From positions 1,054,001 through 1,118,000 of the forward strand of contig CAWIGP010000002.1 of NCBI GenBank assembly GCA_963835735.1: DNA of 64,000 nucleotides, in the 5' to 3' direction. Under the pieces are notes generated by a model. The model did not search any database and had not been told where the DNA came from. It worked only from the letters and a program-made list of their open reading frames with translations. This document shows positions 56,012 to 63,301 of the stretch, in pieces. A program made the position numbers and the translations under genes. Every line of letters begins with the position of its first letter. Position 1 is the stretch's first letter. The DNA is from DASQMT01 sp963835735 (GTDB lineage Bacteria; Actinomycetota; Thermoleophilia; Solirubrobacterales; Solirubrobacteraceae).

Positions 56012-57451
56012 TCACGCTCCGAGTGAGAGGTCGTCGAGCAGGGCGGCGAGCAGCCGCATGAAACGCCCCGCGGACCCTATGTGCAACCGCTCGCCGGGCG
56101 CGTGCGGCCCCTCGATCTGCGGCCCGAACGAGATCACGTCGAGGCCGGGCCGCTTGGCGGCGATGATCGCGGCCTCGAGCCCGCCGTGGGTGAGCGACAC
56201 GCGCGGCTCGGCGCCGAGCGCGCGGGAGTGCGCGGCCCTGGCGGCTGCGAGCAGCGGGGAGCTCATGTCCGGCCGCCAGCCCGGGTAGCCGCTCCCGGCC
56301 TCGTAGGCGGCGCCGGCGAGCCGCGCGGCGGCCGCGATCGCGTTCGTGACGTCGGGCAGCCGGGCGTCGTCGGCGCTGCGGCTGAGCGAGCCGATCGTCA
56401 GCTCGTCGCCGCTCGTCGCGACGGTGCCGATCGACGAGCTCGTCTCGATGACGCCGGGGAAGTCGGCGCTCATGCCGAGCGGGCCGACCGGGATCGCCGT
56501 GATGAGGTCGAGGATGCGCGCACTGTCGGCACGCGACCAGGCTGTCGCGCCGGCCTCGTCGCCCTCATCGGCCACAACCACGCGCACGCCGGGATCGGTG
56601 GTCCTGTACGCGTCGGCGATTCGCGCCGCCTCCGCTGCGATCGCCGCGCGCGCGTCCTCCGCAGCGCTCACCACCGCGAACGCGTCGCGCGGGATCGCGT
56701 TGCGAGCGCTGCCGCCGTCCAGCGACAGCATGCGCAGCTCCGGCGCCGCCCGCAGCGCGCGGGCGAGCACCTTGATCGCGTTCGCGCGCCCGAGCGCGAT
56801 GTCCGCGCCGGAGTGCCCGCCGCGCCCGCCCCGCACGGTCACCCGCGCGAGCGGCCCGTCGACCGGCGCCCGCGCCGCCGCGAACCGCACCCGCGTGTCG
56901 ACGCTGCCGGCGCAACCGACGATCAGCGTTCCGTCCTCCTCGCTGTCGAGGTTGAGCAGCAACGTGCCGCCGATCAATTCGGGATCGAGCCCCGTGGCGC
57001 CGCCGAGCCCGACCTCCTCCTCCACAGTCATCAGCAGCTCGAGCGGCCCGTGCGGCTCGTCGCCGTCCGCGACCGCCATCATCGCGGCGATCGCCACGCC
57101 GTCGTCGGCGCCGAGCGTGGTCCCGTCCGCGCGCACCCAGTCGCCGTCGCGGACCACCCGGATCCGGCCCTCGCGCGGGTCGTAGGGACTGTCCGGCTCG
57201 CGCTCGCAGACGATGTCGAGATGACCCTGCAAGATCACCGTCGGCGCGCCCTCCCGCCCCGCTGTCGCGGGCACGGCGACGACGAGGTTGCCGGCGGAGT
57301 CGCTCCGCGTGAGCCAGCCGCGTGCCCTGGCCCACGCCGTCACGTAAGCCACGGCTCGCTCCTCTTCGTAAGACGCGCGCGGGATCGTCGTGAGCACCTC
57401 GAAGTGGCGCCAGAACCGCGCGGGCTCGAGGCCGGCGAACGGATCGCTCAC
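56012..57451 (-). CDS. M20 family aminoacyl-histidine dipeptidase (PepD-like)
   Basis: A 479-residue zinc peptidase. It has metal ligands in VILQGHLDIVCERE (His, Asp), TTLGADDGVAIAAM (Asp), LMTVEEEVGLGGATGLDP (Glu-Glu) and the C-terminal SLTHGGLEAAII. These, and the opening FAGLEPARFWRHFEVLTTIP, fit beta-Ala-His dipeptidase/PepD rather than shorter M20A enzymes. It may release amino acids from dipeptides or gamma-glutamyl conjugates for the neighbouring nitrogen pathway. It is followed by the cupin gene and preceded by the Rrf2 gene on the same strand (1-nt gap). Confidence 0.9.
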   Translation of the reverse strand: MSDPFAGLEPARFWRHFEVLTTIPRASYEEERAVAYVTAWARARGWLTRSDSAGNLVVAVPATAGREGAPTVILQGHLDIVCEREPDSPYDPREGRIRVVRDGDWVRADGTTLGADDGVAIAAMMAVADGDEPHGPLELLMTVEEEVGLGGATGLDPELIGGTLLLNLDSEEDGTLIVGCAGSVDTRVRFAAARAPVDGPLARVTVRGGRGGHSGADIALGRANAIKVLARALRAAPELRMLSLDGGSARNAIPRDAFAVVSAAEDARAAIAAEAARIADAYRTTDPGVRVVVADEGDEAGATAWSRADSARILDLITAIPVGPLGMSADFPGVIETSSSIGTVATSGDELTIGSLSRSADDARLPDVTNAIAAAARLAGAAYEAGSGYPGWRPDMSSPLLAAARAAHSRALGAEPRVSLTHGGLEAAIIAAKRPGLDVISFGPQIEGPHAPGERLHIGSAGRFMRLLAALLDDLSLGA

Positions 57452-57452
57452 G

Positions 57453-57884
57453 CTAGGAAGCGGCTCGCAGCGACGTCGCGTCGGCGAGCTCGGCGAGCGT
57501 CGTCGTCCCGAGCTCCGCCTCGATCGCCGCGACTGCCCGCCGGTCGATCGTGCCGAGGTTGGCCTGGATGCGCTGCCCTACTTCGCAGTTCGGGTTCGCC
57601 TCGTGGAGCCCCAGGACGGGGTCGTCGCCGTGCACCGCGCGCCACACGTCCGCGAGCGTCGTCTCCGCGGGCGCGCGCACCAGCTGCCAGCCCCCGTGCG
57701 GCCCCGGGCGCGACACGACCATGCCGGCGTTGCGCAGGCGGCCGAGCACGCGACGGATGTGAACGGCATTGGATCCCGCGCTGGCCGCCATCGCCTCGGA
57801 GCTCTGGAGCTCGCGCGGCAGCCCGGCGAGCATCGTCAGCACGTGGACCGCAAGCGCGAATTGCGTGTTGGTCGGGCGGCCCAT
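57453..57884 (-). CDS. Rrf2-family transcription regulator
   Basis: A 143-residue Rrf2 protein: TNTQFALAVHVLTMLAGLPR, SSEAMAASAGSNAVHIRRVLG (HTH), RPGPHGGWQLVRAPAETTLA and a C-terminal AVAAIEAELGTTTLAELAD. Only one Cys (NPNCEVG) is present, so it does not hold a classical three-Cys iron-sulphur cluster; such members sense thiols or ligands. It is divergent from the NmrA-like reductase gene, with an inverted repeat in between that it probably binds, and precedes the dipeptidase and cupin genes. Confidence 0.88.
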   Translation of the reverse strand: MGRPTNTQFALAVHVLTMLAGLPRELQSSEAMAASAGSNAVHIRRVLGRLRNAGMVVSRPGPHGGWQLVRAPAETTLADVWRAVHGDDPVLGLHEANPNCEVGQRIQANLGTIDRRAVAAIEAELGTTTLAELADATSLRAAS

Positions 57885-57906
57885 GGCGACCGAGTATACG
57901 ACAATT

Positions 57907-57954
57907 CGTAACCGTGTCTGCTACGGTTCCCGAATCGTATCCAACACAGTTACG
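57907..57954. promoter_or_regulatory. Inverted-repeat operator between Rrf2 and NmrA-like genes
   Basis: CGTAACCGTGT (57907-57917) and ACACAGTTACG (57944-57954) are inverted copies with one mismatch. The context extends to CAATTCG before and CGATTG after. The spacing of 26 nt suggests two dimer sites. Confidence 0.5.
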
Positions 57955-57969
57955 ATTGGAGCACGCGCA

Positions 57970-58836
57970 ATGAGCATCGTGATCACCGGAGCATCCGGCC
58001 ACCTCGGGCGCCGCGTCGTCGAGGAGGCGCTTGACCGGGTGGAGCCGGACGAGCTGATCCTCGTCACCCGCAACCCCGGCGCGCTCGCCGAGTACGCCGA
58101 GCGCGGGGCGGCGGTCCGGGCGGGCGACTTCGACGATCCGGCGTCGCTCGCCGCCGCCTTCGCGGGCGGCGAGCGCATACTGCTGATCAGCACTGACGCG
58201 ATCGGCGCGCGGGTCCCCGGGCACCACGCCGCGATCGATGCCGCGGTCGCGGCCGGCATCCGGTTCGCCGCCTACACCTCGATCGTCCGGCCCGAGCCGG
58301 ACAACCCCGCCGGCGCCGTCCCCGACCACCGCGCCACCGAGGAGAAGCTGCGCGCGAGCGGCCTCGAGTGGGCGTTCCTGCGCAACTCGATCTACGCCGA
58401 GCTCGACGCCGCCACCCAGGCGGCCGCGCTCGCGACCGGCGAACTGGTCACGAACGGCGGATCCGGCCGTGTCGCGTACGTGGCGCGCGACGACTGCGCG
58501 GCCGCTGCCGCCGCGGTGATCACGGGCGGCGACCACGCCGGCAAGGCGTACGACATCACCGGGCCCGAACTGCTCGACGCCGAGGCGCGCGCCGCGGTCT
58601 TCGCCGAGCTCACGGGAGCGCCGGTGCGCGTCGTCCACGTCGACGACGCGCAGTACGCCGCCGGGTTCGCGGCGGCGACCGGGCTGCCGCTGGAGGCCGG
58701 CGAGCTGTACGCGACCTTCGGTCGCGCCACCCGCGAGGGCAAGCTCGACGCGCTCAGCGCGGACGTCGAGGCGCTGACCGGTCGCGCACCGCGCTCGCTG
58801 CGCTCCGTGCTCGCCGGCGCGGCGGTCACCGCCTGA
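57970..58836 (+). CDS. NmrA-like NAD(P)H-binding oxidoreductase (QOR2/azoreductase-type SDR)
   Basis: A 288-residue atypical SDR. It has the N-terminal SIVITGASGHLGRRVVEEAL fingerprint, ILLISTDAIGARVPGHHAAI, FAAYTSIVRPEPDNPAGAVP, and FLRNSIYAE, with RVAYVARDDCAAAAAAVITG near the substrate side. This matches the YtfG/QOR2 quinone-reductase-like group, commonly controlled by adjacent redox or quinone-sensing regulators, fitting the divergent Rrf2 gene. Its last 24 coding bases and stop region are duplicated downstream (58844-58926). Confidence 0.88.
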   Translation: MSIVITGASGHLGRRVVEEALDRVEPDELILVTRNPGALAEYAERGAAVRAGDFDDPASLAAAFAGGERILLISTDAIGARVPGHHAAIDAAVAAGIRFAAYTSIVRPEPDNPAGAVPDHRATEEKLRASGLEWAFLRNSIYAELDAATQAAALATGELVTNGGSGRVAYVARDDCAAAAAAVITGGDHAGKAYDITGPELLDAEARAAVFAELTGAPVRVVHVDDAQYAAGFAAATGLPLEAGELYATFGRATREGKLDALSADVEALTGRAPRSLRSVLAGAAVTA

Positions 58837-58926
58837 CGCCGGCGCTCCGTGCTCGCCGGCGCGGCGGCCCCCCGCCGCACTCGCTGCGCTCCGTGCTCGC
58901 CGGCGCGGCGGCCACCGCCTGACGCC
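58802..58926 (+). repeat. Tandem duplication of the 3' end of the NmrA-like gene
   Basis: The 24-mer beginning GCTCCGTGCTCGCCGGCG occurs at 58802-58825 (coding), 58844-58867 and 58888-58911. The third copy is again followed by CCACCGCCTGACGCC, repeating the gene's own end including a stop. The copies fill the gap to the IclR gene. Confidence 0.8.
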
Positions 58927-58929
58927 GTC

Positions 58930-59667
58930 TCAGCCGCCCAGGGCCCGCGATACGGCGCCGGCGGCCGTCACCAGCGCCGGCAGCACCGCGCGGCGGCGCG
59001 CCGGCGTCAGCCGCGCAGCGGGGCCCTGCAGACCCAGGATCGCCACGAGCACGCCGTCGCGCCCGAGGACGGGCGCGGCGAGCGCGTTGAGGTCCGGCTC
59101 GCGCTCGCCCTCCGCCTCGGCCCAGCCGTGCTCGCGCACCGATGCGAGCTCCGCGCCGAGCCGTTCGGGGTCGGTGATCGTGCGCTCCGTGTAGGGCTCG
59201 AGCGTGCCGGGAACTGCGCCGCCGAACGCCAGCGCCACCTTGCCGGCGGCGGTCGCGTGGCCGATGCTCGGACGGCCGAGGCGCGCCATGCTGACGACGC
59301 TCGACTCGCCAGGGACGAAGTCGACGGTGACCGGGTCGCCGCCGCCCGGCACCGACAGCGTCGCCGTCTCGCCGGTCTCGGCCACGAGCGTGCGCAGGTG
59401 CGGGCGCGCGAGGTCGCGTACGTCCAGCCGCGCGAGCGCGCGGTCGGCCAGCGCGACCAGATGCAGGCCCAGCCGGTAGGGCCCGCCGGGCTCGCGCTCG
59501 ACGAGCCCGCCGCGTTCGAGCGTCGCGAGCAGCCGCGACGCGCTGCTGGGGTTCACACCGATCCGCCGTGCCAGCGCGTTGACGCCGGCCGGCGCCTCGG
59601 CCAGGGCGTCGAGCAGCGCCAGTGCGCGGGCGACGGAGCCGACCGTCCGGCCGCTGTCGTCGCTCAT
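58930..59667 (-). CDS. IclR-family transcription regulator
   Basis: A 245-residue IclR regulator. The N-terminal winged helix is SVARALALLDALAEAPAGVN, then ALARRIGVNPSSASRLLATLERGGLVER. The effector domain contains GETATLSVPGGGDPVTVDFV, GRPSIGHATAAGKVALAFGG and HGWAEAEGEREPDLNALAAPV. ATG 59667 gives a normal length. It probably senses a small acid or aromatic effector; the nearest candidate targets are the FAH hydrolase/ABC operon or the LysR gene, but no binding site is seen. Confidence 0.9.
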   Translation of the reverse strand: MSDDSGRTVGSVARALALLDALAEAPAGVNALARRIGVNPSSASRLLATLERGGLVEREPGGPYRLGLHLVALADRALARLDVRDLARPHLRTLVAETGETATLSVPGGGDPVTVDFVPGESSVVSMARLGRPSIGHATAAGKVALAFGGAVPGTLEPYTERTITDPERLGAELASVREHGWAEAEGEREPDLNALAAPVLGRDGVLVAILGLQGPAARLTPARRRAVLPALVTAAGAVSRALGG

Positions 59668-59678
59668 GGCGCGGGAGG

Positions 59679-60611
59679 CTACGACACGAGCTCGAGCACC
59701 GGGCGGTGCGCGGCGTGGCCCGCGCCGACCTCGCGCAGCATCTCGATCATCGCCGCGGTGGCGGGCGAGCGATAGCCGGTCAACGCGGTGGCGAAGATCT
59801 GGCGCACCGGCGTGTCGCGGCCGAGCGGGCGCACGACGATGTCGTCGCGGGCCGGCCGCAGCCCGAGCTCCGCGACCAGCGACACGCCGACGCCGGCCGC
59901 CACGAAACCCTGCACGGCGCTGTAGTCGTCGGTCTCGAACGCGATCCGCGGGTCGAACCCGGAGCGCATGCACGCGTTGGTGATCATGCGCGTGCACTCG
60001 CAGTTCGGCTCGCCGCCGATCCACGGCTCGTCCGCCAGGTCGGCGAGTCGCACGCCGCGTTTGCGCGCGAGCGGGTGGTCCTGCGGCAGGACGAGGTAAA
60101 GCGGATCCTCGAGCAGGTGGGTGTGCGTGAAGACGTCATCCTGGCGGTCACCCGGCTTGCCCGGGGCGACCGTCATCGCCAGGTCGACGTCCCCGGCGCG
60201 CAGTGCGACGAGAGCTTCCTCGGGCTCCATCAGCGACATCGACAGCTCGACGCCCGGGTGCTGCTCTGCGAAGCGCGAGATCGCCACCGGCATGATCGTC
60301 CCGGCCGTGGATTCGAACGAGGCCATCCGGACGCGCCCGCCGCGCAGCCCGGCGATCGCCTGCAGCTCGGCCTCGGCCTCGGCGAGCTTGGCGAGGATGC
60401 CCTCGGCGTGACGTACCACCGCCGCGCCGGCGTCGGTCAGCCTGACCCCGCGAGCGCTGCGCTCGACGAGCACCGCGCCAGCCTCGCGCTCGAGCGCGGC
60501 GATCTGCTGCGAGACGGCTGACTGGGTGAACGAGAGCGATTCGGCGGCGGCGGAGAAAGAGCCCTTCAGGGCGACTTCGCGCAACACGCGCATGCGGCGG
60601 ACGTCGAGCAT
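59679..60611 (-). CDS. LysR-family regulator
   Basis: A 310-residue LTTR. HTH: MRVLREVALKGSFSAAAESL, then SFTQSAVSQQIAALEREAGAVLVERSARGVRLT. The effector domain follows: VRMASFESTAGTIMPVAISRF, PLARKRGVRLADLADEPWIG and FVAAGVGVSLVAELGLRP. It is divergent from a small GNAT-like gene with a 93-nt gap containing AACGTT-like symmetry, and upstream of the IclR gene on the same strand. Confidence 0.91.
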   Translation of the reverse strand: MLDVRRMRVLREVALKGSFSAAAESLSFTQSAVSQQIAALEREAGAVLVERSARGVRLTDAGAAVVRHAEGILAKLAEAEAELQAIAGLRGGRVRMASFESTAGTIMPVAISRFAEQHPGVELSMSLMEPEEALVALRAGDVDLAMTVAPGKPGDRQDDVFTHTHLLEDPLYLVLPQDHPLARKRGVRLADLADEPWIGGEPNCECTRMITNACMRSGFDPRIAFETDDYSAVQGFVAAGVGVSLVAELGLRPARDDIVVRPLGRDTPVRQIFATALTGYRSPATAAMIEMLREVGAGHAAHRPVLELVS

Positions 60612-60704
60612 CAGGCGATCTTATACCAGCTCTCGAGAACGTTCATTTGTACTGATGGCCCATCTACCCCACACTGGTCGAACCCGTCCCCAAGGAGCTC
60701 CCCA

Positions 60705-60992
60705 ATGTCCACCACCATCGATCCAGCCGTCGTGATCCGAGCCGCCCGCGCCCCAGACGCGGCCGTGCTCGAGAACCTCGCGCGCATGGACTCCCAGCGC
60801 CCGCTCTCCGGCGACGTGCTGCTCGCGGAGCAGGACGGCGTCATCGTCGCCGCGATCGCCGGCGGCCGCACGGTCGCCGACCCGTTCCGCCCCACCGCCG
60901 ACCTGGTGGAGCTGCTGCGGCTGCACGCCGACCGGCAGGCACCGGTCAGCAGCGGGTCGCGCCTGCGCGTCCCGCGGCTACGCGCCGCCTAA
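60705..60992 (+). CDS. Small GNAT-like partial-fold protein
   Basis: A 95-residue protein: VVIRAARAPDAAVLENLARMDS, then SGDVLLAEQDGVIVAAIAGGRTV and ADPFRPTADLVELLRLHADRQ. The pattern matches the first half of GNAT acetyltransferases (R-x-A-x-x-D-A, beta hairpin) but ends before the acetyl-CoA loop. Compact proteins with the DPFRPTADLVELLR ending look like a recurring small family in high-GC actinobacteria, so this is probably not a truncation. Function unknown. Confidence 0.72.
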   Translation: MSTTIDPAVVIRAARAPDAAVLENLARMDSQRPLSGDVLLAEQDGVIVAAIAGGRTVADPFRPTADLVELLRLHADRQAPVSSGSRLRVPRLRAA

Positions 60993-61013
60993 CCCCTTCA
61001 CCGTCCATCCTCA

Positions 61014-61045
61014 GGCGCCGTCCGGTCTCCCCTCCGGACGGCGCC
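61014..61045. terminator. Bidirectional hairpin terminator
   Basis: Perfect 12-bp arms GGCGCCGTCCGG (61014-61025) and CCGGACGGCGCC (61034-61045), 8-nt loop, between convergent stops at 60992 and 61053. Confidence 0.65.
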
Positions 61046-61052
61046 CGGACGG

Positions 61053-61781
61053 TCAGCGCAACGCGGATACGCGCGCGTCGTAGCTCACGGTGAGGTCGCC
61101 GACGCCGTCGATATGCCCCTCGAGCCGGTCGCCCGGCTCCACCCGGCCGACCCCCTTCGGCGTCCCGGTCATGATCAGGTCGCCGGGTTTCAGCGCGACG
61201 AGCGTGCTCAGATAGCTGATCGTCTCGGGCACCGTCCAGATCTGCTGGGCGAGGTCGCCCTCTTGGCGCGGCTCCCCGTTGATGCGAAGCCAGACGGCTC
61301 CCCTGGTTGGGTGGCCGCCGTCCTCCACGGTGCGGATCGATCCCGTCGGTGCGGACTGGTCGAAGCCCTTCGCCATGTCCCACGGGCGGCCGGCCTGCTT
61401 CGCCACCGCCTGCAGGTCGCGGCGGGTCATGTCGAGCCCCACCGCGTAGCCGAACACGTGGTCGAGCGCCTCCTCCACCGGGATGTCCCGGCCGCCCTCG
61501 CCGAGCGCGACCACCAGCTCGATCTCGTGGTGCAGCTCCTGCGTGCCGGCCGGAAACGGCAGCCGACCCGCCGGCACGACCGCATCGGCCGGCTTCATGA
61601 AGAAGAACGGCGGCTCGCGCTCAGGGTCGTGGCCCATCTCGATCGAGTGCTCGGCGTAGTTGCGCCCGACGCAGTACACGCGCGCCACGGGGAAGACCGC
61701 ATCCGTGCCCGCGACGGCGACGGTGGTGACGGGTGGCGCCGGGATGGCGTAGCCGCGCGACCGCTCACCGGCTGGATGCAT
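61053..61781 (-). CDS. Fumarylacetoacetate-hydrolase-family protein
   Basis: A 242-residue FAH-fold enzyme: RVYCVGRNYAEHSIEMGH, PPFFFMKPADAVV, the metal-binding ELHHEIELVVALG (Glu-x-Glu), GYAVGLDMTRRDLQ (Asp) and DLIMTGTPKGVG. These are the features of FAHD1-like acylpyruvases, oxaloacetate decarboxylases and 2-hydroxyhepta-2,4-diene-1,7-dioate isomerases. It overlaps the preceding ABC permease gene by 17 nt and ends the transporter operon, so it may process the imported compound. Confidence 0.9.
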   Translation of the reverse strand: MHPAGERSRGYAIPAPPVTTVAVAGTDAVFPVARVYCVGRNYAEHSIEMGHDPEREPPFFFMKPADAVVPAGRLPFPAGTQELHHEIELVVALGEGGRDIPVEEALDHVFGYAVGLDMTRRDLQAVAKQAGRPWDMAKGFDQSAPTGSIRTVEDGGHPTRGAVWLRINGEPRQEGDLAQQIWTVPETISYLSTLVALKPGDLIMTGTPKGVGRVEPGDRLEGHIDGVGDLTVSYDARVSALR

Positions 61782-62517
61782 AGAACGACACCTTTCGTTC
61801 GAAGTAGGCGACCGCCTCGGAGGCGAGGAAGGCGAACGCGAACAGGATGATCAGCAGCGCCCAGAACTCCGGCATGAGGAAGTTCCGGGAGTAGAGCTCG
61901 AACAGGTAGCCGACTCCGAGGACCGCGATCAGCAGCTGGCCGATGACCACGCCCTTGAGCCCGCGGATCAGGCCGAGCCGGATGCCGGCGAGCAGCTCGG
62001 GCAGCGCCGCTCGCAACACGATCTGGGAGTAGAGGGCCCGCTTGGACGCGCCGAAGGACTGGCCCATCTCGAGCAGCGACGGGTTGACGCGCTCGACGCC
62101 GACCTGGGTGTCGAGCGCGATGACCCAGACCGAGAACAGGAACACGGTGACGATCATCGTTTCCAGCCCGAAGCCGAGCAGCGCCATCAGTGCGGGCACG
62201 ATCGCGGTGAGCGGCGAGCTCTCGAAGATGTTGACCCACATCCCCATCAGCGACCCGACCGCGCGGCTCGCGCCCATCAGGATGCCGACGCCGATGCCGA
62301 CGGTGAGCGACAGCGCCATCCCGATCAGGAACGCCTGCAGGGTGATCCACGCCGCCTCGGCGAACGTCTCCGACGAGACGACCTCGGGGAAGGCGGCGAG
62401 CACCTCGGTGAACGGCGGGATCAGCGACACAAGCTCGAGCCGCCCGACGATCTCCCATATGACGAACCACACCAGCAGCGAGAACGCCATCGGGACTTTA
62501 TGACCGCGCAGCTCCAT
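61765..62517 (-). CDS. NitT/TauT-type ABC transporter permease 2
   Basis: A 250-residue permease with six hydrophobic segments, beginning MAFSLLVWFVIWEIVGRLEL. The cytoplasmic EAA loop is SLLEMGQSFGASKRALYSQIVLRAALPELLAGIRLGL. It is typical of the SsuC/TauC/NitT family for sulphonates, nitrate, pyrimidine precursors or aromatic acids. It pairs with a second permease at 63298; two different permeases around one ATPase suggest a heterodimeric channel. It starts 1 nt after the ATPase stop. Confidence 0.9.
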   Translation of the reverse strand: MELRGHKVPMAFSLLVWFVIWEIVGRLELVSLIPPFTEVLAAFPEVVSSETFAEAAWITLQAFLIGMALSLTVGIGVGILMGASRAVGSLMGMWVNIFESSPLTAIVPALMALLGFGLETMIVTVFLFSVWVIALDTQVGVERVNPSLLEMGQSFGASKRALYSQIVLRAALPELLAGIRLGLIRGLKGVVIGQLLIAVLGVGYLFELYSRNFLMPEFWALLIILFAFAFLASEAVAYFERKVSFYASSR

Positions 62518-62518
62518 G

Positions 62519-63301
62519 TCAGCGTTCCAGGTAGCCCTGCAGCTCGTGCCAGATCTGCTCGACCCAGTCCAGGTAGGCCTGGCTGCGCCGGATGGCGTCG
62601 GAGCCGCCGCTGCGGTCGACGCCGGGGCGGACGACCTTCGACACGCGCGACGGGCCCCGAGTGAGGATCACGATCTGGTCGGAGACGTAGACGGCCTCCT
62701 CGATCGAGTGGGTCACGAACAGCACGGTCTTGCGCTCGTCGCTGAGCAGCCGGAGCAGGTCGTCCTGGAACTGGCGGCGGATCTGCTCGTCGACCGACGC
62801 GAACGGCTCGTCCATCAGCAGGATGTCGGCGTCCACTGCAAGCGCCCGGGCGAGGCCGACGCGCTGCCTCATCCCGCCGGAGAGCTGGTGGGGGTAGGCG
62901 TCCTCGAAACCGGACAGCCCGACCTTCTCCACGTACGCGCGCGCGACGTCCTCGCGCTCCTTGCGCGACACCCCGCGCAGCTCCAGGCCGAACGCCGCGT
63001 TGCGCAGCACCGTCGCCCAGGGCATCAGGGCAAAGTCCTGGAACACGAACGCCCGGTCCGGCCCGGGCCCGCTGACGGGAGCGCCGTTGACCTCGACCTG
63101 CCCCGACGTGGCGCCGATGAGGCCCGCGATGATCTTGAGCGTCGTGGTCTTGCCGCACCCACTGGGCCCGATGATGCTCGTGAGCTCGCCCTTTGGGACG
63201 TCGAAGGAGACGCCGCCCAGGGCGCGGACGCCGCCGTCGAACTCCTTCGTGAGGTCGACGACGCGGACGGCGGTCTCGGACATGACGGCCACGTCGGTCA
63301 T
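62519..63301 (-). CDS. NitT/TauT-type ABC transporter ATPase
   Basis: A 260-residue ATPase. Walker A is GPSGCGKTT, Q-loop FVFQDFALMPWATVLRN, signature LSGGMRQRVGLARAL, Walker B ILLMDEPFASVD and H-loop FVTHSIEEAVYVSDQI. Close to SsuB/TauB proteins. The ATG overlaps the stop of permease 1 (ATGA). The extracellular binding protein is expected upstream, outside the window. Confidence 0.93.
   Translation of the reverse strand: MTDVAVMSETAVRVVDLTKEFDGGVRALGGVSFDVPKGELTSIIGPSGCGKTTTLKIIAGLIGATSGQVEVNGAPVSGPGPDRAFVFQDFALMPWATVLRNAAFGLELRGVSRKEREDVARAYVEKVGLSGFEDAYPHQLSGGMRQRVGLARALAVDADILLMDEPFASVDEQIRRQFQDDLLRLLSDERKTVLFVTHSIEEAVYVSDQIVILTRGPSRVSKVVRPGVDRSGGSDAIRRSQAYLDWVEQIWHELQGYLER

Noticed and set aside
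60705..60992. Truncated GNAT acetyltransferase
   Set aside because: The ends are clean (own ribosome site, stop followed by a strong terminator) and the compact form looks like a family of its own, so it is kept as an intact small gene.
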